A DNA stretch of 64,000 nt from Burkholderiales bacterium PBB1 (GTDB lineage Bacteria > Pseudomonadota > Gammaproteobacteria > Burkholderiales > Burkholderiaceae_C): assembly GCA_002255905.1 (NCBI GenBank), contig NKIN01000005.1:248001-312000 (forward strand), read 5' to 3'. This document shows, in pieces, positions 19,002 through 28,757 of the stretch. Position numbers and translations under genes: made by a program. Positions within the stretch are counted from its first letter, which is position 1. Every line of letters starts with the position of its first letter. The notes below the pieces were generated by a model. It worked only from the letters and a program-made list of their open reading frames with translations. It was not told the DNA's origin and did no database searches.

Positions 19002-20052
19002 TCCATTGAACTCGAACGCCGCAGATCGGCGTCGGCCGAGGGTCGCCTCAGCCGGGTCAAGGCTGATGGTGTCGCTGACGCTGGTGCTGCTCGCGGGCCA
19101 GGCGTGCGCGGCGCCTGGCTTGGCTGTCGAACCGCACGAAGTCAGGGAATGGCTCACCCGCATCCACAACGCGGCAAATCAGCGGAATTTTCAGGGCACC
19201 TTCGTCGTCAGCTCGCCTGGTGCGATGACCAGCGCACGCATCTCGCACTTCTACGTCGGGGCAGATCAGTTCGAGCGGATCGAGCCGTTGGATGGACAGG
19301 CTCGTCAGGTGCTGCGACACAACGGCGTGGTGCATACCGTGTGGCCCTTCGACAAGGTCGCCCTCGTCGAGCAGCGCGATGTGGTGAAGTCGTTTCCGTC
19401 CTTGCTGCAGGATGCAGACGACCATGTTGCTGACTTCTACGATGTGAGCCTGCAGCCGTCGGAGCGTGTCGCAGGTCACGAGGCCAATGTGCTGATGCTC
19501 AAGCCGCGCGACGAGTTCCGGTACGGCTATCGCCTCTGGACCGACAAACAAAGCGGTTTGCTGTTGCGCGCCGAAATCCTCAACGCACTCGGCGAGACGC
19601 TGGAAACCTCGGCGTTTTCCAGCGTGGACATCGGCGTGCGTGCGCAGCCGGACATGGTGTTGCTGCCGATGCGCAAACTGGCAGGCTATCGCGTCTTGAA
19701 GCCGCAATTGACGCCGACTCGCCTTGAAGCCGAGGGCTGGAAGTTGCGCAAGACGGTGGCGGGGTTTCGACAATTGAGCTGCATTCGCCGACCGCTCGAC
19801 GTGATGGCCACAGCTGACAGCAAAGCGGCCGCTGGTCAGTTGATCCAGACGGTGTTTTCCGATGGCATCACGAACGTGTCATTGTTCATCGAGCCGTACA
19901 ACGCGGATCGCCATCCGCGACCGGCGATCACGGTTGTCGGAGCGACCCAGACGCTGATGAGCCGCCAGGGAGACTTCTGGATCACCGTGGTCGGCGATGT
20001 GCCCCGAGTGACGCTGCGCGCCTTCTATGACGCAGTGGATCGGAACAAGTAG
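18973..20052 (+). CDS. rseB: Periplasmic sigma-E regulator RseB (MucB)
   Basis: Binds the periplasmic part of RseA and shields it from the site-1 protease; has a lipoprotein-localisation-like fold. About 359 residues. The mature part begins near EPHEVREWLTRIHNAANQRNFQGTF, the standard MucB/RseB opening, with the C-terminal domain around SDGITNVSLFIEP. A hydrophobic signal segment (about residues 32-47, ending QACA-AP) follows an unusually long basic leader when the ATG at 18973 is used; that start overlaps rseA by 29 bases. A later ATG at 19066 would give a short signal without basic residues, so the start remains uncertain. Confidence 0.9.
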   Translation: MRLSKFLSGDPLNSNAADRRRPRVASAGSRLMVSLTLVLLAGQACAAPGLAVEPHEVREWLTRIHNAANQRNFQGTFVVSSPGAMTSARISHFYVGADQFERIEPLDGQARQVLRHNGVVHTVWPFDKVALVEQRDVVKSFPSLLQDADDHVADFYDVSLQPSERVAGHEANVLMLKPRDEFRYGYRLWTDKQSGLLLRAEILNALGETLETSAFSSVDIGVRAQPDMVLLPMRKLAGYRVLKPQLTPTRLEAEGWKLRKTVAGFRQLSCIRRPLDVMATADSKAAAGQLIQTVFSDGITNVSLFIEPYNADRHPRPAITVVGATQTLMSRQGDFWITVVGDVPRVTLRAFYDAVDRNK

Positions 20053-20117
20053 GCTTTTTGTGCCGGGCCGGCTCGCAGCGGCTGGCCCATTCTTTTTTTG
20101 AGACAAGAGTAGTGAAC

Positions 20118-21620
20118 ATGCAGATGCCATCTCCTTGGAAGCGTGCCGGTCGGCCACCTGTTTTCTCTCTGAACGTGGGGGCCTGGCGCCATTGGGTCGG
20201 TTCGCTGGCGATGTTGCTCGCCCTGACTGCCGGCGGCATGCATCCCGCTGCTCATGCCCAGGGCCTGCCTGACTTCACCGTGCTGGTCGAGAACGTGGGC
20301 GGGTCGGTGGTCAATATCCGCACGACGGAGCGGCATCGGGCCGGGCGCGGCAATGGCGCGCCCGAAATGGACGAAGACATGCTGGAGTTCTTCAAGCGCT
20401 TCGGGGTCCCGATCCCCGGCCAGCAAAATCCGCGGCGCGCGCCGCAACAGCCCGCACCTCAAGAGAGTGAACCACAGCAACGCGGAGTCGGTTCCGGCTT
20501 CATCCTGAACGCCGATGGCTATGTGATGACCAACGCGCACGTGGTCGAGGGCGCAGAAGAGGTCTTCGTCACGCTGGCCGACAAGCGCGAGTTCAAGGCG
20601 CGCGTCATCGGTGCTGACAAGCGCACCGATGTCGCTGTCGTGAAGATCGAGGCCACGGGCCTTCAGGCGGTTCGTGTGGGCGATGTCAGTCGGCTGAAGG
20701 TCGGTGAGTGGGTCATCGCCATCGGCTCACCGTTCGGACTCGAAAACACTGTGACGGCGGGCATCGTCAGCGCCAAGGCGCGAGACACTGGCGACTTCCT
20801 GCCGTTCATCCAGACCGATGTGGCCATCAACCCTGGCAACTCCGGCGGCCCCTTGATCAACATGCGGGGCGAAGTGGTCGGCATCAATTCGCAGATCTAC
20901 AGCCGATCGGGCAGTTTCATTGGCATCTCCTTTGCCATTCCCATCGATGAAGCGATTCGGGTCTCCGACCAGTTGCGCTCCAGCGGGCGCGTGATCCGCG
21001 GCCGCATCGGTGTGCAGATCGACCAGGTAACCAAAGAGGTCGCGGAATCCATCGGCCTGGGCAAGCCCAGCGGTGCCATGGTTCGCAGCGTCGAAGCCGG
21101 TGGGCCAGCCGACAAGGCAGGCGTGGAAGCGGGCGACATCATCACCAAGTTCGATGGCCGTGTGATCGAGAAGGCTGGCGACCTGCCGCGCATCGTCGGC
21201 GGCGCCAAGCCGGGCACCAAGGCAACCCTCGAGGTGTTCCGCCGGGGCGCGTCCAAGGAGTTGAGCGTGACCGTGGTCGAACTGGAAGCCGAGCGCCCCC
21301 GCAGCGCGCCGGTCGAGCGGAATGCACCCAAGCTTCCGGCGGTGATCGGCTTGCTGGGTCTGGCGGTGTCTGATTTGAGCGAAGGCCAGAAGGCCGAACT
21401 CAAGGTCAAGAGCGGCGTGCGGGTGGAGGCCGTCGAGGGCGCAGCGGCCAAAGCAGGCATCCGGGAGGGCGACATCGTCCTGTCGATCGACAAGACCGAA
21501 ATCTCCAATGTCAAACAGTTCGAAGCGGCCATTGGCAAGCTGGACAAGCCTAAATCGGTGACGCTGCTGGTCAAGCGAGGCGAATGGGTCAACTACATCG
21601 TGATTCGTCCTGCTCGGTGA
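20118..21620 (+). CDS. mucD: Periplasmic serine protease/chaperone, DegP/MucD type
   Basis: HtrA-family protease that degrades misfolded envelope proteins, 500 residues. A signal peptide ends at about residue 47 (AHA-QG). Catalytic triad: His141 (TNAHVVEG), Asp171 (KRTDVAVV) and Ser242 (NPGNSGGPL). Two PDZ domains follow (about 270-370 and 395-490). A Gln/Pro-rich stretch (residues 100-122) replaces the usual LA-loop. Position directly after rpoE-rseA-rseB matches the MucD arrangement of pseudomonads and Burkholderiales. A GTG six bases upstream of the chosen ATG is also possible. Confidence 0.95.
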   Translation: MQMPSPWKRAGRPPVFSLNVGAWRHWVGSLAMLLALTAGGMHPAAHAQGLPDFTVLVENVGGSVVNIRTTERHRAGRGNGAPEMDEDMLEFFKRFGVPIPGQQNPRRAPQQPAPQESEPQQRGVGSGFILNADGYVMTNAHVVEGAEEVFVTLADKREFKARVIGADKRTDVAVVKIEATGLQAVRVGDVSRLKVGEWVIAIGSPFGLENTVTAGIVSAKARDTGDFLPFIQTDVAINPGNSGGPLINMRGEVVGINSQIYSRSGSFIGISFAIPIDEAIRVSDQLRSSGRVIRGRIGVQIDQVTKEVAESIGLGKPSGAMVRSVEAGGPADKAGVEAGDIITKFDGRVIEKAGDLPRIVGGAKPGTKATLEVFRRGASKELSVTVVELEAERPRSAPVERNAPKLPAVIGLLGLAVSDLSEGQKAELKVKSGVRVEAVEGAAAKAGIREGDIVLSIDKTEISNVKQFEAAIGKLDKPKSVTLLVKRGEWVNYIVIRPAR

Positions 21621-21679
21621 TCTGCGGTTCAGAAATGTTTGTGTGCGCTCACATTCATTGATTTGATCGTCATTCCCAA

Positions 21680-21731
21680 TCGATGTCCAGGCGGCCTCTG
21701 CCTGGGCATCGAGGCGCGAGGTGTCGATGCC
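21680..21731 (+). promoter_or_regulatory. Two mutually exclusive hairpins downstream of mucD
   Basis: Bases 21680-21692 can pair with 21700-21712 (13 bp, one G-U, 7-base loop). The right arm of that stem, GGCATCGA (21705-21712), can instead pair perfectly with TCGATGCC (21724-21731). The two structures share an arm and cannot coexist. No run of T follows either, so neither is a standard terminator. It may be an RNA 3' stabiliser or processing site for the mucD message, or a switch; function unknown. Confidence 0.45.
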
Positions 21732-21861
21732 GTGCTGTCTGGCTGCAAGGCATGAAAACTGCTAAATCTTCCTGTGCATAAGATGTGCGCAATTTTTTTG
21801 TTGGCGATGCGCAACGAACGCAAAACAAGCATTGGCGCGGTTCTACAGGCAGGCTTTTGGC

Positions 21862-21938
21862 TACAATGAAATCCCAACAAGCAGTTGCCAAACATTTTTG
21901 TTGGAAGGCGCGTCAATCGTTCGACGTGCCTTTTTTTT
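21862..21938 (+). ncRNA. Candidate short transcript ending in an intrinsic terminator, upstream of lepA
   Basis: A TACAAT box (21862-21867) is followed 7 bases later by a perfect 7-bp inverted repeat CCAACAA (21874-21880)/TTGTTGG (21898-21904), then by a strong terminator: GGCGCGTC (21907-21914) pairing with GACGTGCC (21923-21930, one G-U), and eight T residues (21931-21938). Such a unit would yield an RNA of about 65 bases with two stems. The -35 region is poor, so this could equally be only the terminator of the mucD operon. The remainder of the gap 21621-22052 holds no gene that I can support. Confidence 0.4.
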
Positions 21939-22052
21939 GACTGCGACACGCCGCTTTGCGGCTTCACATCGCTTCGCGATATGAGTCTCCACAGCAACGG
22001 CCTCGCCGTTGTGCCTTCGAACTGAGACTCGCGCAAACCAATCGCAGCACGC

Positions 22053-23861
22053 ATGGATCACATCCGAAATTTTTCGATCATCGCCCACATCGATCATGGC
22101 AAGAGCACGCTCGCCGATCGTTTGATTCAGCGTTGCGGGGGTTTGAGCGACCGCGAGATGGAAGCGCAGGTGCTCGACTCGATGGACATCGAGCGCGAGC
22201 GTGGCATCACCATCAAGGCTCAGACGGCGGCGCTCGAATACACGGCGCGCGACGGCAAGGTCTACAACCTGAACTTGATCGACACACCGGGGCACGTCGA
22301 CTTTTCCTATGAAGTGAGCCGGTCGCTGTCGGCCTGCGAAGGCGCGTTGCTGGTGGTCGATGCGAGCCAGGGCGTGGAAGCTCAGACGGTGGCCAACTGC
22401 TACACCGCCCTCGATCTCGGCGTCGAGGTCATTCCGGTGCTCAACAAGATGGATCTGCCGAATGCCGATCCGGATAACGCCAAGGCCGAGATCGAAGACG
22501 TGATCGGCATCGATGCCGATCAAGCCATTCCCTGCAGCGCCAAGACCGGCATGGGCATCGACGACATCCTCGAAGCCGTGATCACCCGCATGCCGCCGCC
22601 CCGGGGCAACCCCGACGCACCGCTGCGCGCGATGATCGTCGACTCGTGGTTCGACAATTACGTCGGCGTCGTGATGCTGGTGCGCGTGGTCGATGGCACG
22701 TTGATCAAGGGCGAGCGCATCCGCATGATGGCCAGCGACGCGGTCTATGGCGCCGACAACCTGGGTGTGTTCACGCCGAAGTCGGTCTCGCGCGATCGCC
22801 TCAATGCGGGCGAGGTCGGCTTCATCGTGGCCGGGATCAAGGAACTGCAGGCGGCGAAGGTCGGAGACACCATCACACTGGAAAAGAAGTTGCCGAACAA
22901 CCTCGGGCCGGCGTCGGAGGCCTTGCCTGGGTTCAAGGAAATTCAGCCCCAGGTGTTCGCAGGTCTGTACCCGACCGAGGCCAGCGAATACGACCAGCTT
23001 CGTGATGCGCTGGAAAAGCTCAAGCTCAACGATTCGTCGCTGCGCTACGAGCCCGAAGTGAGTCAGGCGCTGGGGTTCGGCTTCCGCTGCGGCTTCCTCG
23101 GGCTGCTGCACATGGAGATCGTGCAGGAGCGACTTGAGCGTGAGTTCGATCAGGACCTGATCACCACCGCGCCCAGCGTCGTCTACGAGGTTCAGCTCGG
23201 CAACGGCGACGTGATCCAGGTCGACAACCCGTCGAAGATGCCCGACCTGGGCCGCATCAACGAGATCCGCGAGCCCATCGTCACCGTGCACCTGTACATG
23301 CCGCAGGACTACGTGGGCCCGGTCATGACGCTGGCCAACCTGAAGCGCGGCAACCAGCTCAACATGGCGTACCACGGTCGGCAGGTCATGCTGACCTACG
23401 AAATGCCGCTGGCCGAGATCGTGCTGGACTTCTTCGACAAGCTGAAAAGCGTGTCGCGCGGCTATGCGTCGATGGACTACGAGTTCAAGGAATACCGCGC
23501 CGCCGACGTCGTGAAGGTCGACATCCTGCTCAACGGCGACAAGGTCGATGCGCTGTCGATCATCGTGCACCGCAGCCAGAGCCAGTACCGCAGCCGCGCG
23601 GTGGTGGCCAAGATGCGCGAGCTGATTTCGCGCCAGCAATACGACGTCGCGATCCAGGCGGCCATCGGGGCCAACATCATCGCGCGTGAGACAATCAAGG
23701 CCCTGCGAAAGAACGTGATCGCCAAGTGCTATGGCGGCGACATCTCGCGCAAACGCAAGCTGCTCGACAAGCAGAAAGCGGGCAAGAAGCGCATGAAGCA
23801 GATCGGCTCGGTAGAGGTGCCTCAAGAGGCATTCCTGGCCATACTCCAAGTGGAAGATTGA
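22053..23861 (+). CDS. lepA: Elongation factor 4 (back-translocating GTPase)
   Basis: 602 residues. Ribosome-associated GTPase that acts in stalled or initiating translation. G1 motif AHIDHGKST (11-19), DTPGH switch II, NKMDLP and the LepA-specific C-terminal basic tail with [25 protein letters not shown]. It shares one base with lepB (TGATG), the conserved lepA-lepB pairing. Confidence 0.97.
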   Translation: MDHIRNFSIIAHIDHGKSTLADRLIQRCGGLSDREMEAQVLDSMDIERERGITIKAQTAALEYTARDGKVYNLNLIDTPGHVDFSYEVSRSLSACEGALLVVDASQGVEAQTVANCYTALDLGVEVIPVLNKMDLPNADPDNAKAEIEDVIGIDADQAIPCSAKTGMGIDDILEAVITRMPPPRGNPDAPLRAMIVDSWFDNYVGVVMLVRVVDGTLIKGERIRMMASDAVYGADNLGVFTPKSVSRDRLNAGEVGFIVAGIKELQAAKVGDTITLEKKLPNNLGPASEALPGFKEIQPQVFAGLYPTEASEYDQLRDALEKLKLNDSSLRYEPEVSQALGFGFRCGFLGLLHMEIVQERLEREFDQDLITTAPSVVYEVQLGNGDVIQVDNPSKMPDLGRINEIREPIVTVHLYMPQDYVGPVMTLANLKRGNQLNMAYHGRQVMLTYEMPLAEIVLDFFDKLKSVSRGYASMDYEFKEYRAADVVKVDILLNGDKVDALSIIVHRSQSQYRSRAVVAKMRELISRQQYDVAIQAAIGANIIARETIKALRKNVIAKCYGGDISRKRKLLDKQKAGKKRMKQIGSVEVPQEAFLAILQVED

Positions 23862-24832
23862 TGAGTACGTTGACCGGTCTGCTCTACGGTTGCCTGATTG
23901 TGTTTTTGGGTGGCTGGTACGTCGGCAAATGGAGTGGCAATTTCTCGTTGCTGCTGTTGGTGCTGACGGTGGTGACGATGGCTTACTGGCTGGTCGAGCG
24001 CTTCTACTTTGCGCCACGCCGCCTGGCTGCGGCCAACGCGCTCGAAGCCGAGGTGGAATCCCGCCGCGCGCAGCTGGCTGCTCAGGGCATTACCAAGGTC
24101 GATGGCGACGGCGATGTGAGCCAGGCGCGCCAGTCGCTGCTGGCCCAACCCTGGTGGCTGGACTGGACCGCCGGGCTGTTCCCGGTGATCCTGGTCGTGT
24201 TCCTGCTGCGCTCGTTCCTGTTCGAGCCGTTCAAGATCCCCTCGGGCTCCATGATTCCGACGCTGCTGGTCGGTGACCTGATCCTGGTCAACAAGTTCTA
24301 CTACGGCATCCGGCTGCCGGTGATCAACAAGAAGATCATCCCTAACCACGATCCCCAGCGCGGCGACGTGATGGTGTTTCGCTACCCCCGCAACCCGAGC
24401 GTCGACTACATCAAGCGCGTCGTTGGCGTACCGGGCGACGAGATCTCCTACCGCAATCAGCTGCTCTACCTCAATGGGCAACTGGTTCCATCGCAGCCCT
24501 TGCCAGACTTCTACAACGAAGACTCGCTGCGCTATGACAAGCAGTACACCGAGAGCCTGGGCGCCCAATCCCACCGCATCCTCGTCGATCGAACCCAGCC
24601 AAGTTATGCGCGCGCCATCGACGACTATGCCTACCGAGAAAACTGCACCTACACCGTCGAGGGTGTGACCTGCAAGGTGCCGGCGGGCCACTATTTCATG
24701 ATGGGCGACAACCGCGACCACTCTGAAGATTCCCGGTACTGGGGCTTTGTACCTGATGAGAACATCGTCGGCCGTGCCTTTCTGGTGTGGATGAATTTCG
24801 GCAATGTGAGCCGAATCGGGTTCTTTCATTGA
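23861..24832 (+). CDS. lepB: Signal peptidase I
   Basis: Inner-membrane endopeptidase that removes signal peptides from exported proteins. 323 residues. Two hydrophobic segments (about 6-22 and 28-47) precede a cytoplasmic loop, and a third helix (about 104-120) leads into the catalytic domain. The Ser/Lys dyad is Ser130 (PSGSMIPTL) and Lys185 (YIKRVVGVPGDE); box GDNRDHSEDSRYWG is near residue 284. The longer upstream frame belongs to lepA in another phase. Confidence 0.97.
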   Translation: MSTLTGLLYGCLIVFLGGWYVGKWSGNFSLLLLVLTVVTMAYWLVERFYFAPRRLAAANALEAEVESRRAQLAAQGITKVDGDGDVSQARQSLLAQPWWLDWTAGLFPVILVVFLLRSFLFEPFKIPSGSMIPTLLVGDLILVNKFYYGIRLPVINKKIIPNHDPQRGDVMVFRYPRNPSVDYIKRVVGVPGDEISYRNQLLYLNGQLVPSQPLPDFYNEDSLRYDKQYTESLGAQSHRILVDRTQPSYARAIDDYAYRENCTYTVEGVTCKVPAGHYFMMGDNRDHSEDSRYWGFVPDENIVGRAFLVWMNFGNVSRIGFFH

Positions 24833-24903
24833 ACGTGACTTCACCGAAAATAGCCGATGACGCGGGGTGTGCGGCACACCCGGATCACCTGGAGCATCAA
24901 CGC

Positions 24904-25275
24904 ATGATGAGCAAACGGCATCGGGTAGGGCGGGCACAGCGCGGTATCACACTGCTGGGTCTGCTGTTCTGGGCCATCATCGTCGGGTTCATTGCGCTGC
25001 TGGCGGTGCGCGTGCTGCCAACGCTCAATGAGTTCTTCACGATCCAGAAGGCGGTCAACAAGGTGGCGCTGGAGGGCGGCAATACCGTGCCTGAAATCCG
25101 CGCTGCGTTCGAGAAGCAGAAGGACATCGAATACTCGATTCAGGCCATTTCCGCCAAAGACCTGGACATCACCAAAGAGAACGACCGGGTCGTGATCCGC
25201 TTCGCCTACAACAAGGAAATCGAGTTGATGGCGCCGGTGTTCCTGTTGATCAAGTACGAAGGCCGATCCCGCTAG
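24904..25275 (+). CDS. DUF4845 family small membrane protein
   Basis: 123 residues between lepB and rnc, the constant location of DUF4845 in betaproteobacteria. A basic start (MMSKRHRVGRAQRG) precedes a single hydrophobic helix ITLLGLLFWAIIVGFIALL (about 16-34). The RG/ITLLGLL junction looks like a prepilin-type start, although the Glu at position +5 typical of pilins is missing. The rest (about 60-123) is a small soluble domain facing the periplasm by the positive-inside rule. GGAG lies about 9 bases before the ATG. Function unknown. Confidence 0.85.
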   Translation: MMSKRHRVGRAQRGITLLGLLFWAIIVGFIALLAVRVLPTLNEFFTIQKAVNKVALEGGNTVPEIRAAFEKQKDIEYSIQAISAKDLDITKENDRVVIRFAYNKEIELMAPVFLLIKYEGRSR

Positions 25276-25306
25276 GACGGCTCGACGCATCGCCTCTGCC
25301 GACTCG

Positions 25307-26011
25307 ATGGACCCTCGCCTCGACGCGCTGCAGCGCCGCCTCGGTCACCGTTTCTCAGACCCGGGCCTGCTGGCCCTCGCGCTCACCCATCGCAGCTTCA
25401 GCGCCGATCACAACGAGCGGCTCGAATTCCTCGGCGATGCGGTGCTGAGCCTGGCGATCTCCAGCCTGCTCTACGAGCGTTTTGCCGGTTCTGACGAAGG
25501 TGACCTGACCCGCGTGCGTGCTCACCTGGTGCGTGAAGACAGCCTGCACAAGGTGGCGGTGCTGCAAGGCCTGCCCGAGGTGTTGCGCCTGAGCGATGGC
25601 GAGGCACGCGGCGGCGGCGCACAACGCGCCTCGATCCTGGCCGACGCGCTCGAGGCGATCATCGGTGCCACCTTCGTCGATGGGGGCTTTGCCTCGGCCC
25701 GCGCGCTGGTGCAGCGGCTGTTCGGCGACGTCATCAACACCACCGACATCGGCGGTTGGGCCAAGGACGCGAAAACCGAGTTGCAGGAGTGGCTGCAGGC
25801 CAGGCGCCTGCCTGTCCCGGGCTATCGCATCAGTGCGACCCGCGGCCAGGCCCATGCGCAGACCTTCGAGGTCGAATGCGACGTGCCGACGCTCAATTTG
25901 AAGCACACCGGCGAAGGCCGTTCGCGGCGCCTGGCCGAGCAGGAAGCCGCGCGCCGTATGCTCGACGCCTTGAAGGCGACCGATCAGCCAGGCAGTCCGC
26001 TGCGTTCCTGA
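25307..26011 (+). CDS. rnc: Ribonuclease III
   Basis: Cleaves double-stranded RNA in rRNA and mRNA processing. 234 residues. The signature NERLEFLGDAVL (36-47) supplies Glu40 and Asp44; the dsRNA-binding domain occupies about 155-225, with the A-alanine-rich RRLAEQEAARRMLD end. Adjacent to era, as in most proteobacteria. Confidence 0.97.
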   Translation: MDPRLDALQRRLGHRFSDPGLLALALTHRSFSADHNERLEFLGDAVLSLAISSLLYERFAGSDEGDLTRVRAHLVREDSLHKVAVLQGLPEVLRLSDGEARGGGAQRASILADALEAIIGATFVDGGFASARALVQRLFGDVINTTDIGGWAKDAKTELQEWLQARRLPVPGYRISATRGQAHAQTFEVECDVPTLNLKHTGEGRSRRLAEQEAARRMLDALKATDQPGSPLRS

Positions 26012-26062
26012 GCTGTCCGGCATCTGCCGTGTAGCGCCGAGTTATTCCATGACTGCCTGTCC

Positions 26063-26992
26063 ATGACCGAATCCGTAGAACCCTCCGCTGCCGTCGATCC
26101 CGAGAGCCAGCGTTGTGGTCTGGTCGCCATCGTCGGCCGTCCGAACGTGGGCAAGAGCACCCTCCTCAATGCGCTGGTCGGGCAGAAGGTCAGCATCACC
26201 TCGGCGAAGGCGCAGACCACGCGCCACCGCATCACCGGCATCCGCACCGTGGGCTCGTCGCAGTTCGTGTTCGTGGACACGCCCGGGTTTCAGACGCGCT
26301 ACGCCGCCGCCATGAACCGCACGCTGAACAAGACGGTGCACAGCGTGCTGGCCGATGTCGATGTGGTGCTGTTCGTGGTCGAGGCGGGCCGCTTCGGCCT
26401 GGACGATGCCAAGGTGCTGTCGCTGATGCCCGCCGGCGAGTTCGCGAAGCCGGTGTTCCTGATCGCCAACAAGCTCGATGCGGTGCACCGCCGCGCCGAT
26501 CTCGTTCCTTGGCTCAAGGGCATGCAGGATCGCCATGCATTCGCCGAGTTTGTGCCGCTGTCGGCCAAGAAGGATGCCGACGTGCAGCGGCTGCTGGCGA
26601 TCGTTGAGCCCTATCTGCCGAAGCAGCCCTGGTTCTACGAGGAAGACGCGCTGACTGACCGCACCGACAAGTTCCTGGCCAGCGAAATCATCCGCGAGAA
26701 GCTGTTCCGCTTGATGGGCGATGAATTGCCTTACACCTCGACCGTGGTGATCGACAAGTTCGAGGAAGAAGGCAATCTGCGCCGCATCGCCGCCAGCATC
26801 GTGGTCGAGCGCGATGCGCACAAGGGCATGGTCATTGGCGGTGGCGGCGAACGCCTGAAGCGCATCGGCAGCGAAGCACGCCAGGAACTCGAAAAGCTGA
26901 TGGGCGCGACGGTGTTCCTCGAGCTGTGGGTGAAGGTGCGTTCCGGCTGGGCCGATGACGAGGAACATCTGCGCTCTTACGGTTACGAGTGA
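26063..26992 (+). CDS. era: GTPase Era
   Basis: 16S rRNA-binding GTPase for 30S maturation. 309 residues. G1 GRPNVGKST (25-33), DTPGF, and NKLD motifs are followed by a KH domain with the [19 protein letters not shown] segment. Gap to rnc 51 bases; recO follows within a few bases. Confidence 0.97.
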   Translation: MTESVEPSAAVDPESQRCGLVAIVGRPNVGKSTLLNALVGQKVSITSAKAQTTRHRITGIRTVGSSQFVFVDTPGFQTRYAAAMNRTLNKTVHSVLADVDVVLFVVEAGRFGLDDAKVLSLMPAGEFAKPVFLIANKLDAVHRRADLVPWLKGMQDRHAFAEFVPLSAKKDADVQRLLAIVEPYLPKQPWFYEEDALTDRTDKFLASEIIREKLFRLMGDELPYTSTVVIDKFEEEGNLRRIAASIVVERDAHKGMVIGGGGERLKRIGSEARQELEKLMGATVFLELWVKVRSGWADDEEHLRSYGYE

Positions 26993-26996
26993 CCAG

Positions 26997-27857
26997 GTGG
27001 CGACGCGTCGGACCGCCAAAGCACCCTCGCTGCTGACGGCCTATGTCCTGCACCGCTACGACTGGAGCGAGTCCAGCCTGATCCTCGATGTCTTCACGCG
27101 CGAGCAGGGCCGGCTGGTCGTGGCAGCCAAAGGCGCCAAGCGACCCTATTCCCAGCTGCGATCGGTGCTGCTGCCGTTCCAGCGGGTGCATCTGACGCTC
27201 GGCCGCCCACCCAAAGCCGAGACGGCCGACGCGCAGCATGCCGACGCCCCCACGCGCGAGGTCCAGACCTTGCGCGGTGCCGACTGGGCCGGCGGCGCCG
27301 CGATGTTGACGGGCGCGGCGCTGTTCAGCGGTTTCTACTTGAACGAGCTGCTGATGAAGCTGCTGGCCCGACAGGATGCCCATCCGCTGCTGTTCGATGC
27401 CTATGCGCACACCTTGCCTGCGCTCGGCAGTGGCGACGACGTGCGTGTGCAGTCGGCCCTGCGCGCGTTCGAGATCTCGCTGCTGCAGCAGATCGGTGTG
27501 CTGCCTGATCTGAGCCTCGTCACGCTCACACTGGACGCCGTCGATCCCGAGGGCCGCTACGTCCTGCGGGCCGAGGCAGGCGTGGCCCCGGCTCGGCCTG
27601 GCGACGCCGCAGTGTCGGGCGCAACGCTCGTCGGCATGCAGGCCGCGTTGTTGCACGGCAGCCTGCCGGCGCTTCAGCAAGCCTGTGCCAGCGCCTTGCC
27701 GGAATGGCGAGGCCTGCTGCGCGGATTGCTTCACTATCATCTCGGCTCATCGGTGTTGCGCACGCGGCAGGTGATGCTGGGCCTGCAAAGCCTGGCGCCG
27801 TTGTCGCCAGCGCCTGCGGTCGCTGCACACCTCGGCTCGGATCCTCGCCCGTCATGA
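26997..27857 (+). CDS. recO: DNA repair protein RecO
   Basis: Loads RecA on SSB-coated DNA in the RecFOR path. 286 residues if the GTG at 26997, four bases after the era stop, is used; a 14-codon longer form from ATG 26955 would overlap era. The N-terminal OB-fold reads YVLHRYDWSESSLILDVFTREQGRL..AKGAKRP, and the helical C-terminal part has YLNELLMKLL. The zinc cysteines of some RecO proteins are absent, as in other proteobacteria. Confidence 0.93.
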   Translation: MATRRTAKAPSLLTAYVLHRYDWSESSLILDVFTREQGRLVVAAKGAKRPYSQLRSVLLPFQRVHLTLGRPPKAETADAQHADAPTREVQTLRGADWAGGAAMLTGAALFSGFYLNELLMKLLARQDAHPLLFDAYAHTLPALGSGDDVRVQSALRAFEISLLQQIGVLPDLSLVTLTLDAVDPEGRYVLRAEAGVAPARPGDAAVSGATLVGMQAALLHGSLPALQQACASALPEWRGLLRGLLHYHLGSSVLRTRQVMLGLQSLAPLSPAPAVAAHLGSDPRPS

Positions 27858-28654
27858 ACCCCTTGCTCACCACCGGACTCGATGCGCATCGTGGGCACAC
27901 CGCGCTGTCGGTCAATCTGAACAAGGTGGCCTTGCTGCGCAACCAGCGCGAGCTCGGTATCCCCAGTGTGACCCGCGCAGCCACGCTGGCGTTGCAGGCG
28001 GGCGCCCACGGCATCACGGTGCACCCGCGTCCCGACCAGCGTCACATCCGCAGCCACGATGTGTTCGATCTGGCCGCGTTGATGCAGGACTGGCCACAGG
28101 CCGAAGTCAACATCGAAGGCAACCCGCTGCACAACCTGATGGAGGTGATTCGCGAGGTCCGCCAACGTGGCTTGCCGTTGCACCAGTGCACCTTCGTGCC
28201 CGATGCGATGGACCAGGCCACCTCCGACCACGGCTGGCAGTTGCCACACGACGCGGCCGTGCTCGCGCCGCTGATCGCCGAGGCGCAGTCGCTGGGCGTG
28301 CGGGTCAGCCTGTTCATGGACCCGACGCCGCAGGCGATGCGCGCAGTGCGTGAACTGGGCGCCGAGCGCGTCGAGCTGTACACCGAGAGTTACGCCCGGG
28401 CGCATGGAACGCCCGACCAGGCCGCCGTGCTGGCGGGCTTCGTCGCTGCGGCCGACGCGGCGCAGATCGCAGGCCTGCAACTGAACGCCGGCCATGACCT
28501 GAACCGCGACAACCTGACCGATTTCCTGCGTGCCGTGCCTGGCGTGCAAGAGGTGTCGATCGGCCACGCACTGATTGCCGATGCGCTGGAACTGGGCCTG
28601 ACAGAGACCGTGCGCGCGTACCTGCGTTGCATTCATGCGAGCACTGGCGCATGA
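27854..28654 (+). CDS. pdxJ: Pyridoxine 5'-phosphate synthase
   Basis: Condenses 3-amino-2-oxopropyl phosphate and deoxyxylulose 5-phosphate in vitamin B6 synthesis. 266 residues, slightly longer than the ~245 norm because of an N-terminal lead and an extended centre. Landmarks: SVNLNKVA (19-26), HPRPDQRHI (57-65), EVNIEGNP and the C-terminal [24 protein letters not shown] overlap with recO supports the start. Confidence 0.96.
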   Translation: MNPLLTTGLDAHRGHTALSVNLNKVALLRNQRELGIPSVTRAATLALQAGAHGITVHPRPDQRHIRSHDVFDLAALMQDWPQAEVNIEGNPLHNLMEVIREVRQRGLPLHQCTFVPDAMDQATSDHGWQLPHDAAVLAPLIAEAQSLGVRVSLFMDPTPQAMRAVRELGAERVELYTESYARAHGTPDQAAVLAGFVAAADAAQIAGLQLNAGHDLNRDNLTDFLRAVPGVQEVSIGHALIADALELGLTETVRAYLRCIHASTGA

Positions 28655-28712
28655 GTCCGCAGTGGTCGAAGCCACGGGACGAGCGCTGGGCCGCTCCCGA
28701 GCCGGCCCGTAT

Positions 28713-28752
28713 CCCCTCGGGGGATCGGTCAACGTACCCGTTGACCGAGGGG
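28713..28752 (+). promoter_or_regulatory. Overlapping hairpins covering the acpS ribosome-binding site
   Basis: In the 103-base gap before acpS, CGGTCAACG (28726-28734) pairs perfectly with CGTTGACCG (28739-28747) around a TACC loop. The bases CCCCTCGG (28713-28720) can instead pair perfectly with CCGAGGGG (28745-28752), which includes the GAGGGG that serves as the acpS ribosome site. The two stems share three bases, so forming the first would free the ribosome site and forming the second would hide it. Translational control is an inference; no ligand or protein is indicated. Confidence 0.5.
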
Positions 28753-28757
28753 TTGTC

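Noticed and set aside
21861-24017. 718-residue open frame antisense to lepA
   Set aside because: Composition of a shadow frame and no ribosome site; lepA is unmistakable.
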